Positions 1 through 11,400 of a stretch of 37,396 nt of DNA are shown here, piece after piece. The first letter of the stretch is position 1; each line of letters opens with the position of its first letter. Origin of the DNA: Setaria digitata (Eukaryota; Nematoda; Chromadorea; Rhabditida; Setariidae). Location: positions 1 through 37,396 of the forward strand of contig RCAB01000570.1 in assembly GCA_003640385.1 (NCBI GenBank), in the 5' to 3' direction. A program made the position numbers and the translations under genes. The notes beneath the pieces are model-generated. The model saw only the letters and a program-made list of their open reading frames with translations. It searched no databases and was not told where the DNA came from.

Positions 1-3000
1 TTTTTTTCTTCAACACTCAGGAATCTGAAAAGCTACAAACAAAAGTAAAGGTTGAATCACCTCATCATAACTTCTCTGATTTAAACAAAACAGCAAATAA
101 TCCCTATACAAATACGCGGAATCTACTAATTAAAAACCAGTAACCTGAATCCCTTTGAAGAAATTAGGCATTCAAATCAACGCTTAAAAGGTTACTTAAT
201 ATACTGCCTTATTGTAGAACATATTTTCTGCATAATTACGCATGTTGGATCTAAACGACGCAGACATTCGACTGCGCTCGCGTATCCTTCCAAAATTTCG
301 GTCGTCCCAACGCCTGAAAAAATGAAAAAATGTCTATTACATAATTTCTTACATAATTAATCCTTACCACTCAAATATCACTATGCAAGCAAAGTTTTTC
401 TTTTTCAAGGTTTCATAACATGTTTTCAACATAAGACTATCTTCTTTGCCTTTTATTCCACGTTTATAGACATTAGAACGGAAGGAATTTGTACTAACCA
501 ACTTGCAGTAATCTCTTTTCAACATCTTTTGTTAAGACATCCATCAGCAGCGTCCGTCCAAAACCCCCATTATTTTGCATACAATAACGTAAATCATCTA
601 TCACGCCACTCGACTCCGGATATTCAACTATCACAAGATCGTAGATCTGAACATATATACACGTATTAGCAACCATAATCATAACATTCTTGTAGCGATC
701 AGTTCGTCCTTCCAATGTTAATGAGAAGCGCTGTACAGCTTAATGGATCATCTCAGTTATATATCCACCGATTTAGAAGATCTCCTTGAATTACCACATG
801 CGCCATCTCGAATTTAGGTGATCAACACTTTGAAATAAACTATACCTTTTCAGCAAGCGTAGTTATAAAACATTTTTCCATCGCTTGCTGAAGAGTCTTT
901 TTTGTAGGCTTTAGTCGTGCCAAGCCTATTGCTACAGTCCAGTCTGTAATGCCCCGACATCGCTGAAAATACAAAAAAATATAGTTTTTCACCATCAATC
1001 TTTATTTTCCATTTCAGTTCACTTTCATTCCTTTATTTCCCTAATTTGCTCATCTTAATAATTCATAATATCAAGTATCTCCTCAATAAAGAATGCCCAT
1101 CACTTCTATACTAAAGTCATGTTATGTATCCGCACGTATTTTTAAAGCAGTGGAATTTGTTTTTCTTTGCACTCATTCCGGTAAGTGAACAAAACGTAAT
1201 TAGAATAAATAATGAGCTTGGTTGAAGGACTAAAGAAAAAACACGTACAACAAATATATTTAGAAACAATTACTTCACTACTAAAAGTGTTTTCTATTGC
1301 ATATAATAGTAAGTTAAGTTGGTCCAATATTTATCATCTGTCTCCACTAAGCATATTTTGCCCTAAAAAATTAAAAATATCTCTACTCCTGTATTATCAG
1401 CCAGTGATATCTTTTCTGTTCGCACCATACATTTGTGTTTTGCGACATCAGCAATAATGTGCCAAACCGATTGATTATGAGCTTGGGACACGACTGATAT
1501 AACATCAAAGCCAACCGGATCAATCCTAAAAACTCTGTTTTAAATTATACTGAATTCTAACTAAAAGCCTTACAGGTTAGTTATCCAACAACATCAACTG
1601 TATAACTCTAAAGAATAGTCATCAACTGTATAACTCTAAAGAATAGCACTTTATAACCTTGTTATTTGGCCAAAAATTCAGAAATTATTTCTTAAGAAAT
1701 CGACGACAANGCTTTATAACCTTGTTATTACCTTGTTATTTGGCCAAAAATTCAGAAATTATTTCTTAAGAAATCGACGACAAATTATTAAACATTCAAC
1801 TGATTCTGGTCATTGACTAGAGAATACGCACTATTCATGGTAAAAAAAAAAAGCTGGAGAGATATGAGTAAAAGTTCATGCAATACATCACAGTCCACAC
1901 CAATGCATTAAAAATATACAAAATTAGCATGATTAGTCACCGAAAGCTACTGCACAAATGAAAAGTAATCACTAACAAATGCAACACTGTTTCTCGAAGC
2001 ATAGAGAGCAGAGTTTCACGCCATTTAGAGCCTTCAATATCCTTCGATTTCAATGCTTCATGTAAAAGAAAGCTTGCTTTAAATGCATTGCTCACTAATA
2101 TTTTCATTTTTTTCTCTATCTGAAAAGAGAATAACCATAACCAGTGCAAAACATAAAATGAGGAATGTAAGGATGATAATACTTTTAATACATAATACGG
2201 TTATTATTACTCCACCACTATTACTATCATTAACAAACACTTCAGTAATTTTTGCTCTGGAGAAACTGGCTTTCTACTATAACAAACTCAAAAATTACTT
2301 GCTAGGAAATTAAGCCCAATATTAACGCAGTATAAGTAATTCAATCTCTATTCATATTCCCGACCACAGTGTAAACTTAAGAAAGAACTAGAACCACTTG
2401 CAAAGAATCAACTCATTACAATTCATATGGCCGGAAAAGATTTTGTGACGCTGTCGATGAAGATTGAAATTCAAAAAATATTATGTTCTGATAAATATAT
2501 TCATAAAAATATACCAGCTCGGTATTAAAATGAAAACTAACATCGGATTTAAATAATATATTCCCAGCAAAATGCATAATTCTTCTCCTAAGGTATTCGA
2601 TACTATGCTTGTTTCCACCCATAATTTCTTGAACTTTCTATAAATCATGTGTAATAAATAAGGAACTGTTCGAAGAAAAAGACATGTTCTCCTAAATGAA
2701 AGGAGATATTCTTCTTACGACTAAAGTTAACTTTGCAATTCACTCAAGCCATAATTTCCTTATGATTATTCTTTTAATTTAAATGAATGAAAGTAACAAG
2801 ATATAAAATGCCCCTGTCATTAGTGAAAACCCAATATGCCTATCATTATGTTCTTGAAATTCCAATCCATCTCCAAATTCGAAACATTTTGCGTACCCAA
2901 ATCTTTAGTTCTCCTTTCTCACATTTTATGAATTTATAATTTAACATTTAAGAGCAACATAATTACGAAAAGAATCACAGGAAAGAACTTCAAAACTTAC

Positions 3001-3482
3001 TTCATCAAGAACATTTTCAATAGAAATTACTGTTTCGTGCAAGGCGCTTATTATGGAATGATTTGGAAGTGATAACAAATGTTCGACAGTTCGACGAAAA
3101 CGTGGAAGAATGGTTGTTGTTACAAATTCCCTGTAAAAGGAATTCCGAATTATGAATGTAAACGAATTATTCATTGCTAGATAAATAAATTATTTACAGA
3201 AAATAAAATAAAAATTTTTCGTCAAAATTAACACTAGCTTCGAGAGAAGGAAGGCGATGAAAAACATAGAAGTTCAAAAACAGTACAATGATGGGAAATG
3301 AGTGATATCAGGCGTTACTAATTTTCAGTTCAGATCTTGTATAGAAATAAATTACTTGCTTTTTTTCCAATCGGGACAATCAAACTACTAGATTATGTTC
3401 TTTTTTTTCTTCGCTTTTTAAAACATTTGAATTTGAAAATGAATTGTTACCTGCATATTGCACATCCCGTTTCAGGATCCAT
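1..3482 (-). CDS. ANAPC2: Anaphase-promoting complex subunit 2 (APC2, cullin-like), N-terminal half, cut by left edge
   Basis: APC2 is the cullin-type scaffold of the APC/C ubiquitin ligase. Exons, all phase-compatible: 3482-3451, 3130-3001, 2637-2515, 2119-1973, 962-846, 730-499 and 313-196, with a GTAACC donor at 195 leading off or to an exon near position 25. The last two full exons carry the clearest family match: EYPESSGVIDDLRYCM and ECLRRLDPTCVIM follow the order of human APC2 (FPDSRPAIEDLKYCLE, ALRVLDPSMVIL). The cullin C-terminal and APC11-binding parts are outside the window. The start ATG at 3482 gives a tiny first exon (MDPETGCAIC) and lies 40 nt after a possible acceptor at 3523-3525. 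On this model the N-terminus is much shorter than in vertebrates, so an upstream exon may be missing. Identity is strong; the start is uncertain. Confidence 0.85.
1592..1646. repeat. 28-bp tandem repeat, two copies
   Basis: The unit CATCAACTGTATAACTCTAA, continued by AGAATAGT, occurs twice head-to-tail (1592-1619 and 1620-1646) inside the 1-kb ANAPC2 intron, just before the duplicated sequence around the N at 1710. Confidence 0.9.
1649..1783. repeat. Near-identical copies flanking a single N at 1710
   Basis: The left copy 1649-1709 recurs right after the N and ends at 1783, with a 12-nt extra stretch in the right copy. It lies within an ANAPC2 intron. It probably reflects unmerged contig ends, not a biological duplication. 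Confidence 0.9.
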
Positions 3483-4100
3483 CAGTTCAGCTTCATTGAA
3501 GAATCAAGTTACTTCAGAATTACTGCAAGCAGTTTGCAAAGTAATGGAAAATAGTAAGCCAAGCACGTTAAGGGAAAAAACAGCTTTTAAAGACCCGTTA
3601 ATCCGATGTCATGGTAACCATTTCGTAACTATACATGGAGCTTCCTTATGTTAAAATTCATTCGTTGGAAATGTTTGGAAACTTTCCCTCAAATAATACT
3701 TTCGAACTACATAGACCATTAAATTCACTTTGTGGAAGTTTCAAAACAGAAAAAATAAAGCTAAATGATGAGAAAGAAAGAAAAGCGAAGAAAAGTCACA
3801 AAATAAGAGCACAATTCGAATGAATTAAAGTCCTTTGCGAAAGTTTGAAATGTGATCAGCTTTATGTTCTACTGGTCTCATGTTAATAACCTGTTTTAGC
3901 CACTGAAATCTCTCTTCTTTTTTAAAGAAAATAAAACAATAGCTGTTCTTAATGGTACAAAAAAAAAATATGGTAGAGTAAAAAATAAATTTCAGGTAAA
4001 GCCATATTCAGTTCGGAACTAACGCAACAAAGCGAATTGTTCTTTTCTATTTTATTACTCATTTATACTTTTCATCTGATACAAAACACAGTAACGTAAT
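3483..4100. other. Spacer between ALKBH4 and ANAPC2
   Basis: This 618-bp stretch separates the ALKBH4 stop from the ANAPC2 start, both on the minus strand. It holds the ALKBH4 polyadenylation signal and a possible trans-splice acceptor at 3523-3525. The plus-strand reading frame at 3337-3654 crosses the ANAPC2 first exon and has no family features. Confidence 0.6.
4051..4056 (-). terminator. Polyadenylation signal AATAAA for ALKBH4
   Basis: AATAAA on the minus strand, 45 nt past the ALKBH4 stop codon. Confidence 0.6.
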
Positions 4101-6811
4101 TTATATTCGAATATTTCCCAGACGTGTGATTTCACGACCAAATTTTTCGTATAGTTCACCGCCTTCCTAAAACATCGAAAAAGTCGGTCGAGAGTAGCTT
4201 ATAAGGTTTGAAAAAGAAATATAATTTTAAATAGCAACAACAGAAATGCAGCAATCCTTCATTCCTAAAAAATTTGAAATTATCAAAGATAAAGAAAGAA
4301 AAGCGATGAAATGAGTATAACACTAATCACAGCATCGGTATTAATGGAGAGACGTTAGACTGATTTCAATTTATACCTTTCAACTGATATAAAACAATAG
4401 CAGCGTAAAGAATCTTACAATCTTACAATCCAAGTTTGAGTGAGTTTAAATTACTTTTTCTTCTATATATCGACTCTATTATTTGAAAGATAACTCCTTT
4501 CATAATCCCGACTTTCGTACCGAAAAATTTAAATATGTCACCTTAAAAGCTGCACTTGGTTCTCTCATCGTTAAGGCTATTCTTCGATCTCGAATATGTT
4601 CCGGAAAGACGGCATGCCTCCACGAATATCGAATCTCATCGGACATGCATATCATTGTCCTAACAATTTTTTTAAAGGTGTCATGTTTTATGAATTCTAT
4701 ATAAACATGTTAACAAGCTTAAACAAAAATGATAAAAACGAATGACATTGGTACAAATTTTGTTTTTAACATAATATTAATGACAGACCTGGGATATTAT
4801 TGCAGAACAAAAATAATGAAAATAAGCTATAAGCGATTAAAGAAAATATTTATCTAGCTGGCTGTTTATATAGGGCAAAATCTAATCTATGAAGGTAGGA
4901 TCCATGCTGTAAAGGTAGCAGTCTTACTCTTAATTCTTTGCCTATCACCTTATTCTCTTCTGGATCTTGGGGAAAAATTTAATTAGAGTGCTCTTTAAAA
5001 TAAATAAATAAATATACCTGCGCGGTAGTGGAACATACAGGATTAATTGTTTCTCTTCATTTGCATATGTCAACACCGAATTGCTCAAAAGGTTGATGCT
5101 AAATAAAAGATACGAGTCACAATAATAAAGAAGTGAAATAAAAACTGAAAAAATCTTTGGGTAAATTTAATCCAAATAGCTAATATGAACATTTAAGAAA
5201 TAGATAAGTTGACGATCTGGGAAAAAAGCAGAAGAGATAAAAGCTAATAATTTTCTTCCTCTTTGTTCCTCAGAAACAGAAAAAAAAGAACTATTATTGA
5301 GGATAAAAGACAAAAGGAAATCCAAATAAGACCAAATCAGACGCTCTCCCCAAATCCATGTATCATCGCAGTGCATCTCAATGGCTGAGCAACGATCGGC
5401 GCTATACTCCAAATTGCATAATTCAAATGGCTGGTAAGAACCAAACAAATCAGAGGAAATGGACTTCATTCTATTCAGTATTAAGTCTGTATAAACTGGC
5501 ATCCCGCTGAATCGATCCAATTTCACTTTTTTATGTTTGAAATTGACACGTGGACCATAATCCTACAAGCAGAATACATTAAAATTATTGAACAGTCAAG
5601 TACACGAGTTTAAGGGAAAAATCCTTATGCATCTATAGAATCAGTATTAAAAATAACTGGAGAAAAGTATGCAATTAAAACAATCAAAGAAAAATAGATC
5701 TGAATAAATCTAATAATACTCCAGTTTTAGTAATTTCTATTTTAATTCCATAGTTCATAAGAAAAACTTTTAAAAACCTGCTTTCTGCGCCCAGATTGCG
5801 AAAGTATCCAATCTGTTTTATCAATTGCATCAACGAGATCCATTTCTTCAACTTTACTAAGGAAATCAGGAACAACATGCAGACCGGCAACAACAAAACA
5901 ATCCTCAAAAAAAAAAAAAATCGGACTGAAATGAGCACTCGAAATAGATATTTAACACTGTCATCATTATATTATGTTTAGATGTTTATGATATAAAAGA
6001 TTTATCCGTGCAATCAATATCAAGAAGTTAAACATAGGTAGCACTCTCATATTATTTTCCAATTGGATTTCTTTCAAATTATTACCTCAGGTTTATCCTC
6101 ACTTTCATTTATTTTACTAGCACAACCGTGAATTTCATCTAGTCCTGGACGACCGGGCAATAAATCATCGAATACTGCCGCACGATGACGTGTAGAATAA
6201 ACATACTTTTTATATTTTGTATACGGATATTCTTTATGCAGCGTTAGCTTCAACACTCTAAATATTTTAAATGGGTCACAATTTATATAATGTTCTAATT
6301 TTTATGAATGAATTTCTGAAAAAACCATTACAACAAATTAATAAAACGATGCTAGAAAAAAAAAAAGAAAAACACAGTACCATACAATAAACTGCCGATT
6401 ATGAACTAGTCATTAAGCTTTTTCAGAACTAAAAATTAACAAATAGAGAATACGAAAGACCTCCTTGAGCAGAAAAAAGTAAAATAAAAAGATTAACATT
6501 TTGCTTCATTTTAATAAGAAATTATCTAGTTATGGCTTCCTATACTAGTCTTAAAAATCTTACCGAAAATACAAAGCAAAGCTGAGCAATTCCCCACAAC
6601 ACAATCTCGAAATTGAACTACTGTACTTGAAAAAGTACTGATCAAAATCAATACTTTTATAAAACTTCTACCCCATTGATAAAGTTATCACTTTTATCTT
6701 AAAGCATTCAAGAGTTTTATCCAACCTCAGCGTATCTTTGCACAGGGCACAAAACCGAATTCCCTTGCAGCCACAACTCGGTTTCTCCTGAACCAATTCC
6801 GAATGTGCCAT
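4101..6811 (-). CDS. ALKBH4: ALKBH4, Fe(II)/2-oxoglutarate-dependent AlkB-family dioxygenase
   Basis: Seven exons: 6811-6726, 6257-6086, 5903-5778, 5562-5333, 5098-5018, 4659-4542 and 4166-4101. They join in frame to 292 aa (human about 302). The N-terminus has the family cysteine cluster CGCKGIRFCALC. LSQSGRRKQDYGP bridges exons 3 and 4. The iron ligands are H192-x-D194 (EMHCDDTWIWGERL) and H247 (WRHAV), and Arg258/Arg264 fit the 2-oxoglutarate site (RRIALTMRE). The catalytic set therefore looks complete. In vertebrates ALKBH4 is reported to demethylate monomethyl-lysine 84 of actin; a DNA 6mA role has also been proposed. The substrate here is unknown. An in-frame ATG at 6817 could be the start instead. 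Exon 3 uses the unusual acceptor TTTTGAG. ANAPC2 follows on the same strand. Confidence 0.93.
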
Positions 6812-7309
6812 TGTCATTTCAGATGATAATCTTAAGATTGCTTTAATTACACGACATGTTCACCTCAACTTCCTGATTATCACTAATTGACCACGTGAAC
6901 GTACGTTAACATCCATGCACACTTCTACATTATAACTTCCACTTCTCAATTTTCAAAGATATTTCTAGATAGTTCAACTAAACATAATCCACTTTACCAT
7001 TGATGATAGAGTATTGTTGCGAAATTACGACAAAAATATACTCTGATTTTTATAGCAAAGGCTACAAATTCGTGAAAATAATACTATGAGAGTAAGGAAA
7101 TGTACAAACAATGGGTAAATTTTAAAAAAAAAAAAACCATTGTTTCAACTTTTTTTTTCAATGCCTCGCATGATAAGATAAATGCTCTCAGATGGAGCCC
7201 ACTTTACCGCTTCATTTTCATCAAAACCTAACAACCAATAACTCGTTTAATGTTCATATACAATACACAAACAAAGATAATATCCATTACTTTATATATT
7301 AAACTTAGC

Positions 7310-7387
7310 TAGTTACAAGTTCTAAGCAGGATTCATAATTGTTACAGTCCCGAATCCAAACATCGACTGTCACCTTATCATTACGCT
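7310..7387 (-). other. Candidate terminal exon of unknown gene
   Basis: After a strong acceptor (GACTTTTTCAG) the minus strand reads RNDKVTVDVWIRDCNNYES and then CLELVTS before TAA. It is coding-like and ends cleanly. However, the plus strand over the same bases is also open (SPESKHRLSPYHYAEKVKK and onward), and no matching upstream exon could be joined in phase. It could be the end of a small gene, an alternative last exon of the zinc gene, or chance. Confidence 0.25.
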
Positions 7388-8233
7388 GAAAAAGTCAAAA
7401 AATTAGATTTGTCAGAAGAGCGCATACATGACGCATAAGCTATTCTGAATCGGAGAAACGTTAGCTTTAATATACAAAGTATTAAATCCATTGCATTTTC
7501 ATGCTTCAGTTTTTCTAAATCACATGATGTAAATAACCATGGTAGTTCCCATTTGAACAAGGAATAGAGGATTGGAATAAAAATGTTCCAAAATCAGAAT
7601 AATAAACGTATTTTAAAATCGGAATTCCAATTTTATGTAACAAAAGACAAACCGTTACTAAACACAATGATAAGACAGCTGAAGACTTTGAATAATTTCA
7701 TTTCAGAGCAATGCACATCATTTGCAACACTCTCGAATCTTAATAGCATAAATTTCAGGATTCTCGTCAAAAAAAAAAATTTATCTACTCAATCATTTCT
7801 TTCGTTCCCGTATTTTACAAATCTTACAAGTAAAAATGCAGCATATCATAAACTGGTAGAATATAAGAAAAGTTAAAGCAATGGTAGAAACATGACAAAA
7901 CATGAATAAAGTGCAACATCCGACATATCATTCAAGAAATACGCAATTCTCCCCAAATAATATTTGCTAAGTTACTTATGATCTTCCAAAAAATCAATTT
8001 CCCAAAGTTCTATAAAACTGTTACGACAATGTCAAAATTCAAAAATTTAAAGTTAAGATTTTCTAGTTGCAAAATACATTTCTTAGAAGAATGGAAATTA
8101 AAGTAATATTATTTAAGAAACATTACAAACATGAGTGAAGGAAAAATGATCTTACAATTCGGAAATTCTAATCGAACACGAATCAAAGCCCTAGTGAAAA
8201 TGTAATTACTAAACAAAACATTTTCCGCTTCGA

Positions 8234-8239
8234 TTTATT
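8234..8239 (-). terminator. Polyadenylation signal AATAAA for the zinc-domain gene
   Basis: AATAAA on the minus strand, about 200 nt beyond the stop at 8437. Confidence 0.45.
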
Positions 8240-8436
8240 ATTTTTCACAAGCAACAAAGAGCAAAGCAAGCAGAAGCTATAGCCGCAAAGGTATGTGAAA
8301 CCTAGTATCATATCCATGAGTCAAAATTAACGACTAAGCTTGGTTTTGATAAGAGAATCTAAAGAACTAACTATACATTGAACAAGTTCTTGATGAAACT
8401 TACAATTCAAAAAAAAAGTTCAACTCGAAAACCAAC

Positions 8437-11400
8437 TTAAATAGCAGCACTCTTCTTTCTTGGAACTTCTTTAATAACTAGTCTATCTCGCTTCAAGTAA
8501 CAAGCAGGAATTGAAAACGGTGTATCGTTCACCCTCTCATTCCCTCCAATGCTTTCCAAACGTCGTCGTTTTTGTGAAGTATATAATGGACCCGATGAAG
8601 TTGATGGAAATTCCTGAAGAGCATATTCGTCGACAACCTGAAAACAACAAAACATGGTGGAATTGATATAGAACTTTGGAACTTACTGCACTTTAACAAC
8701 AAAAACATTAACGAATACACCTCTGCAATTTTCAAAATATGCAAAATCAATGACTTAGCAAAGAAAGCAGCCTTAAAATCCACCGGTTTGTCAGTCGCAA
8801 GAGGCAGTAAATAATCAACAACTGGATTTGTGTAGACAGAAAATCGAACAATCCCAAGAGTACCTTCTGGCGAAATGGAAGTTGCCAATACACAAATCGT
8901 CAAAATTTCTTTTTTTTCTAAATTATGAAAATATATTAAAATAAAACCCACTCCTCCTTCCACAACTTCTTCGTCATTTTGCGTTCGAAATATATCATCA
9001 AATATTTGCACAATTTTTGCATCAAATCGTTGCTCCATCATGACGGTAGTGCGAGTCACTGCTCTTGTCACCTCTCTCCGAATAGCTTGCTGTACATCGA
9101 ATAATAATTGATTTTTCAAAGCATTCATTTCGGGAGTAAGCTCAACTGTTGTGTTGGGAGGCGTTAGGAAACTAAAATTCGACGTAAACACAAATTAGAG
9201 TGTAAGAAAAGCAAATATTTAACAAAGAATTATAGTGGCGAAACAATTCGATGAATCGTGAAAGTTAAAATTATTGGAACGCAGGAATCAATAAAATCGT
9301 CCCAACATTCTGAACAGTTTTAAATATAAGATATTCCGTAAACCTTTCTGAATGAACAGAAACTGAAGACACTTGCTTTCTCTGAGAAACTAACCATCAA
9401 TCTCAACTACTTTATCAAGTACAGAAGAAAACCGTGCCCCAAACCATTTGCGCACTCTTACACGAGTTTTACATTCCAAAGCTGATTTATAATTAAAATA
9501 ATATACAAACCTGTCATTCCCTTCAATTTCTTCATAACGGCCAATTTCGCTACCATGAAGGCCAGTTTGATATCCCCCTTCTTCTAATTCTGCTGCTATT
9601 GCAGCTTTCTTTAACAAATCTCTCTGTCGGAAATAAGCAGCCTTGACTCTTTCCCACGAAGGAAAAAGCTTTTGCAATGTACCGTGGATATTTTCGTCTC
9701 CAGAAAACGACGCTTCTATTTCAGCCATTTTATCCAACCCCTAAAATACTGAGTAAATTTAAATAAAATGAGTAAACAGCTCTTTCTCTCATGAGAAAAA
9801 GTTAGGGCTACTTATTTACTTTTATTTTTAAGGGTGTTTTATTTAATGATCTAACGGCTGAAGCTCGCAAAACATGAATGAATTTCTCAGCATCACAATA
9901 ACTCCGAAAGATAAAGTGATCCAAATGAAAATAACAAGACCTAGATCCTTCATTAACAATAATGAAAACAGTGATCTAAACAACTGCAAATTAAAGAAAG
10001 ACAAACCTCAGCATGAGCTTCTCTTGGATTTTTTTCACCCTTCCTGATACTTCTACGACATTCACGATCCAGATTTTGGACCAAAACACTTTCTTCTGAC
10101 TGTGGTTCACACCTACGATGATGAAGTGGTCTATCAATTATTTCGCCATATTCTACTTTCACATAGGCTTGACGATCTGGTCCATAAAGACGCTTTGCAC
10201 GAGAACAACCAAGACATCTGGAACTATCGTTATTTCCTAATTTTTAAACCTTTTATTGAACGAAGTTTTTGAAGATTTTGTCCCAATTTCTAAGTTCTTG
10301 CATATTCGAGATTTCGAAAATTTTTCTACGCCGACTGGAACGAATCATAATGACCTATTATTCTTTACGGCAAATTGTTTATTATTAAAAAATAAGGAAA
10401 ACAAATAACAAAAGTTTTTCGAAATAATCGAGGCTACGTCATATCTGTTTTAAGTAAATACTGATCACAATACTTCATAACACAGCTTAGTAAATGTAGC
10501 ACCAACCTATAATATGACCGAACACCATCTGATGACCTTTTCATANTCTGTTTTAAGTAAATACTGATCACAATACTTCATAACACAGCTTAGCAAATGT
10601 AGCACCAACCTATAATATGACCGAACACCATCTGATGACCTTTTCATAAATGAGTACTGCCGGAAGCCTTCATTTTCTGGCACAGTGATAAGTGTTTCAT
10701 TCAAATACTTTGAAAGACCTGGTCGAGCTATTAGTACGGTATCGCTGAAAGAGATGGTATCAATTGCATGCGAACTGCAACATCAGAATCAATAACAGTA
10801 TGCTATAAGTCATTTTAAAAAATGACTTAAATATAACAACAGCAAAAAATTCTTACCCTTCTTCCGGTTCCATAGGTGACTGGGCCTTATCATCCGTCTG
10901 TAAACAAAGGAATTTGATTAGTATGCATTGATAAGAAAAAATAAGCCTGTCTATTTTACAAATATTACTCACTTATATCTACTGCAAATAAAGACAACAG
11001 TACAACCCTATTCAGAAAGCTTACAATTTCCAAAAATTGCACTCTTTGTCTTTTTGGTATTTTGGAAAAAATGAACCTGTTTTTTGAGGTAACGGCAAAG
11101 AGTGGGACTGGAGACATCAATGTCGAGATTTTCTTTAATCAATTTTGCAAGTTCCGTTAAACTGGAAACTTCGCCACGTTTATAGCCTTCGATTAAGTCC
11201 CTCAGAACACTAAAATAATGTCTCAATTAACCATCTGCAAAAAACACTGATTAAGAAAATCTGAGCTGTTAAATTTGGTGTGGTGAAAGCAAATTTTAGA
11301 ACTTGACAGAAAATCAGATGGAGAAATTTAATAACTCACGCTTCTTTATCTTCATCCTCCATTTCCGTGTTTCCATGGCATCTCGTTAACAGACTGTAAA

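Larger units (their letters stand above)
6818..8436. other. Spacer with a possible unassigned exon
   Basis: This lies between the ALKBH4 start and the zinc-protein stop and is AT-rich. It contains the zinc gene's polyadenylation signal and a GTAAGT donor-like site near 8400 in its 3' flank, so a 3'-UTR intron is possible. A short open segment at 7310-7387 is listed separately. Nothing else is supportable. Confidence 0.5.

Noticed and set aside
8249..8290. Possible exon end KQQRAKQAEAIAAK before a GTATGT donor on the plus strand
   Set aside because: No acceptor or partner exon could be found; lysine/alanine-rich reads are easy to get by chance here.
9482..9510. 29-nt stretch with GT and AG ends in zinc-gene exon 11
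   Set aside because: Removing it creates an immediate stop codon (TTT GGA ATG TAA), so it is not a plausible intron by itself.
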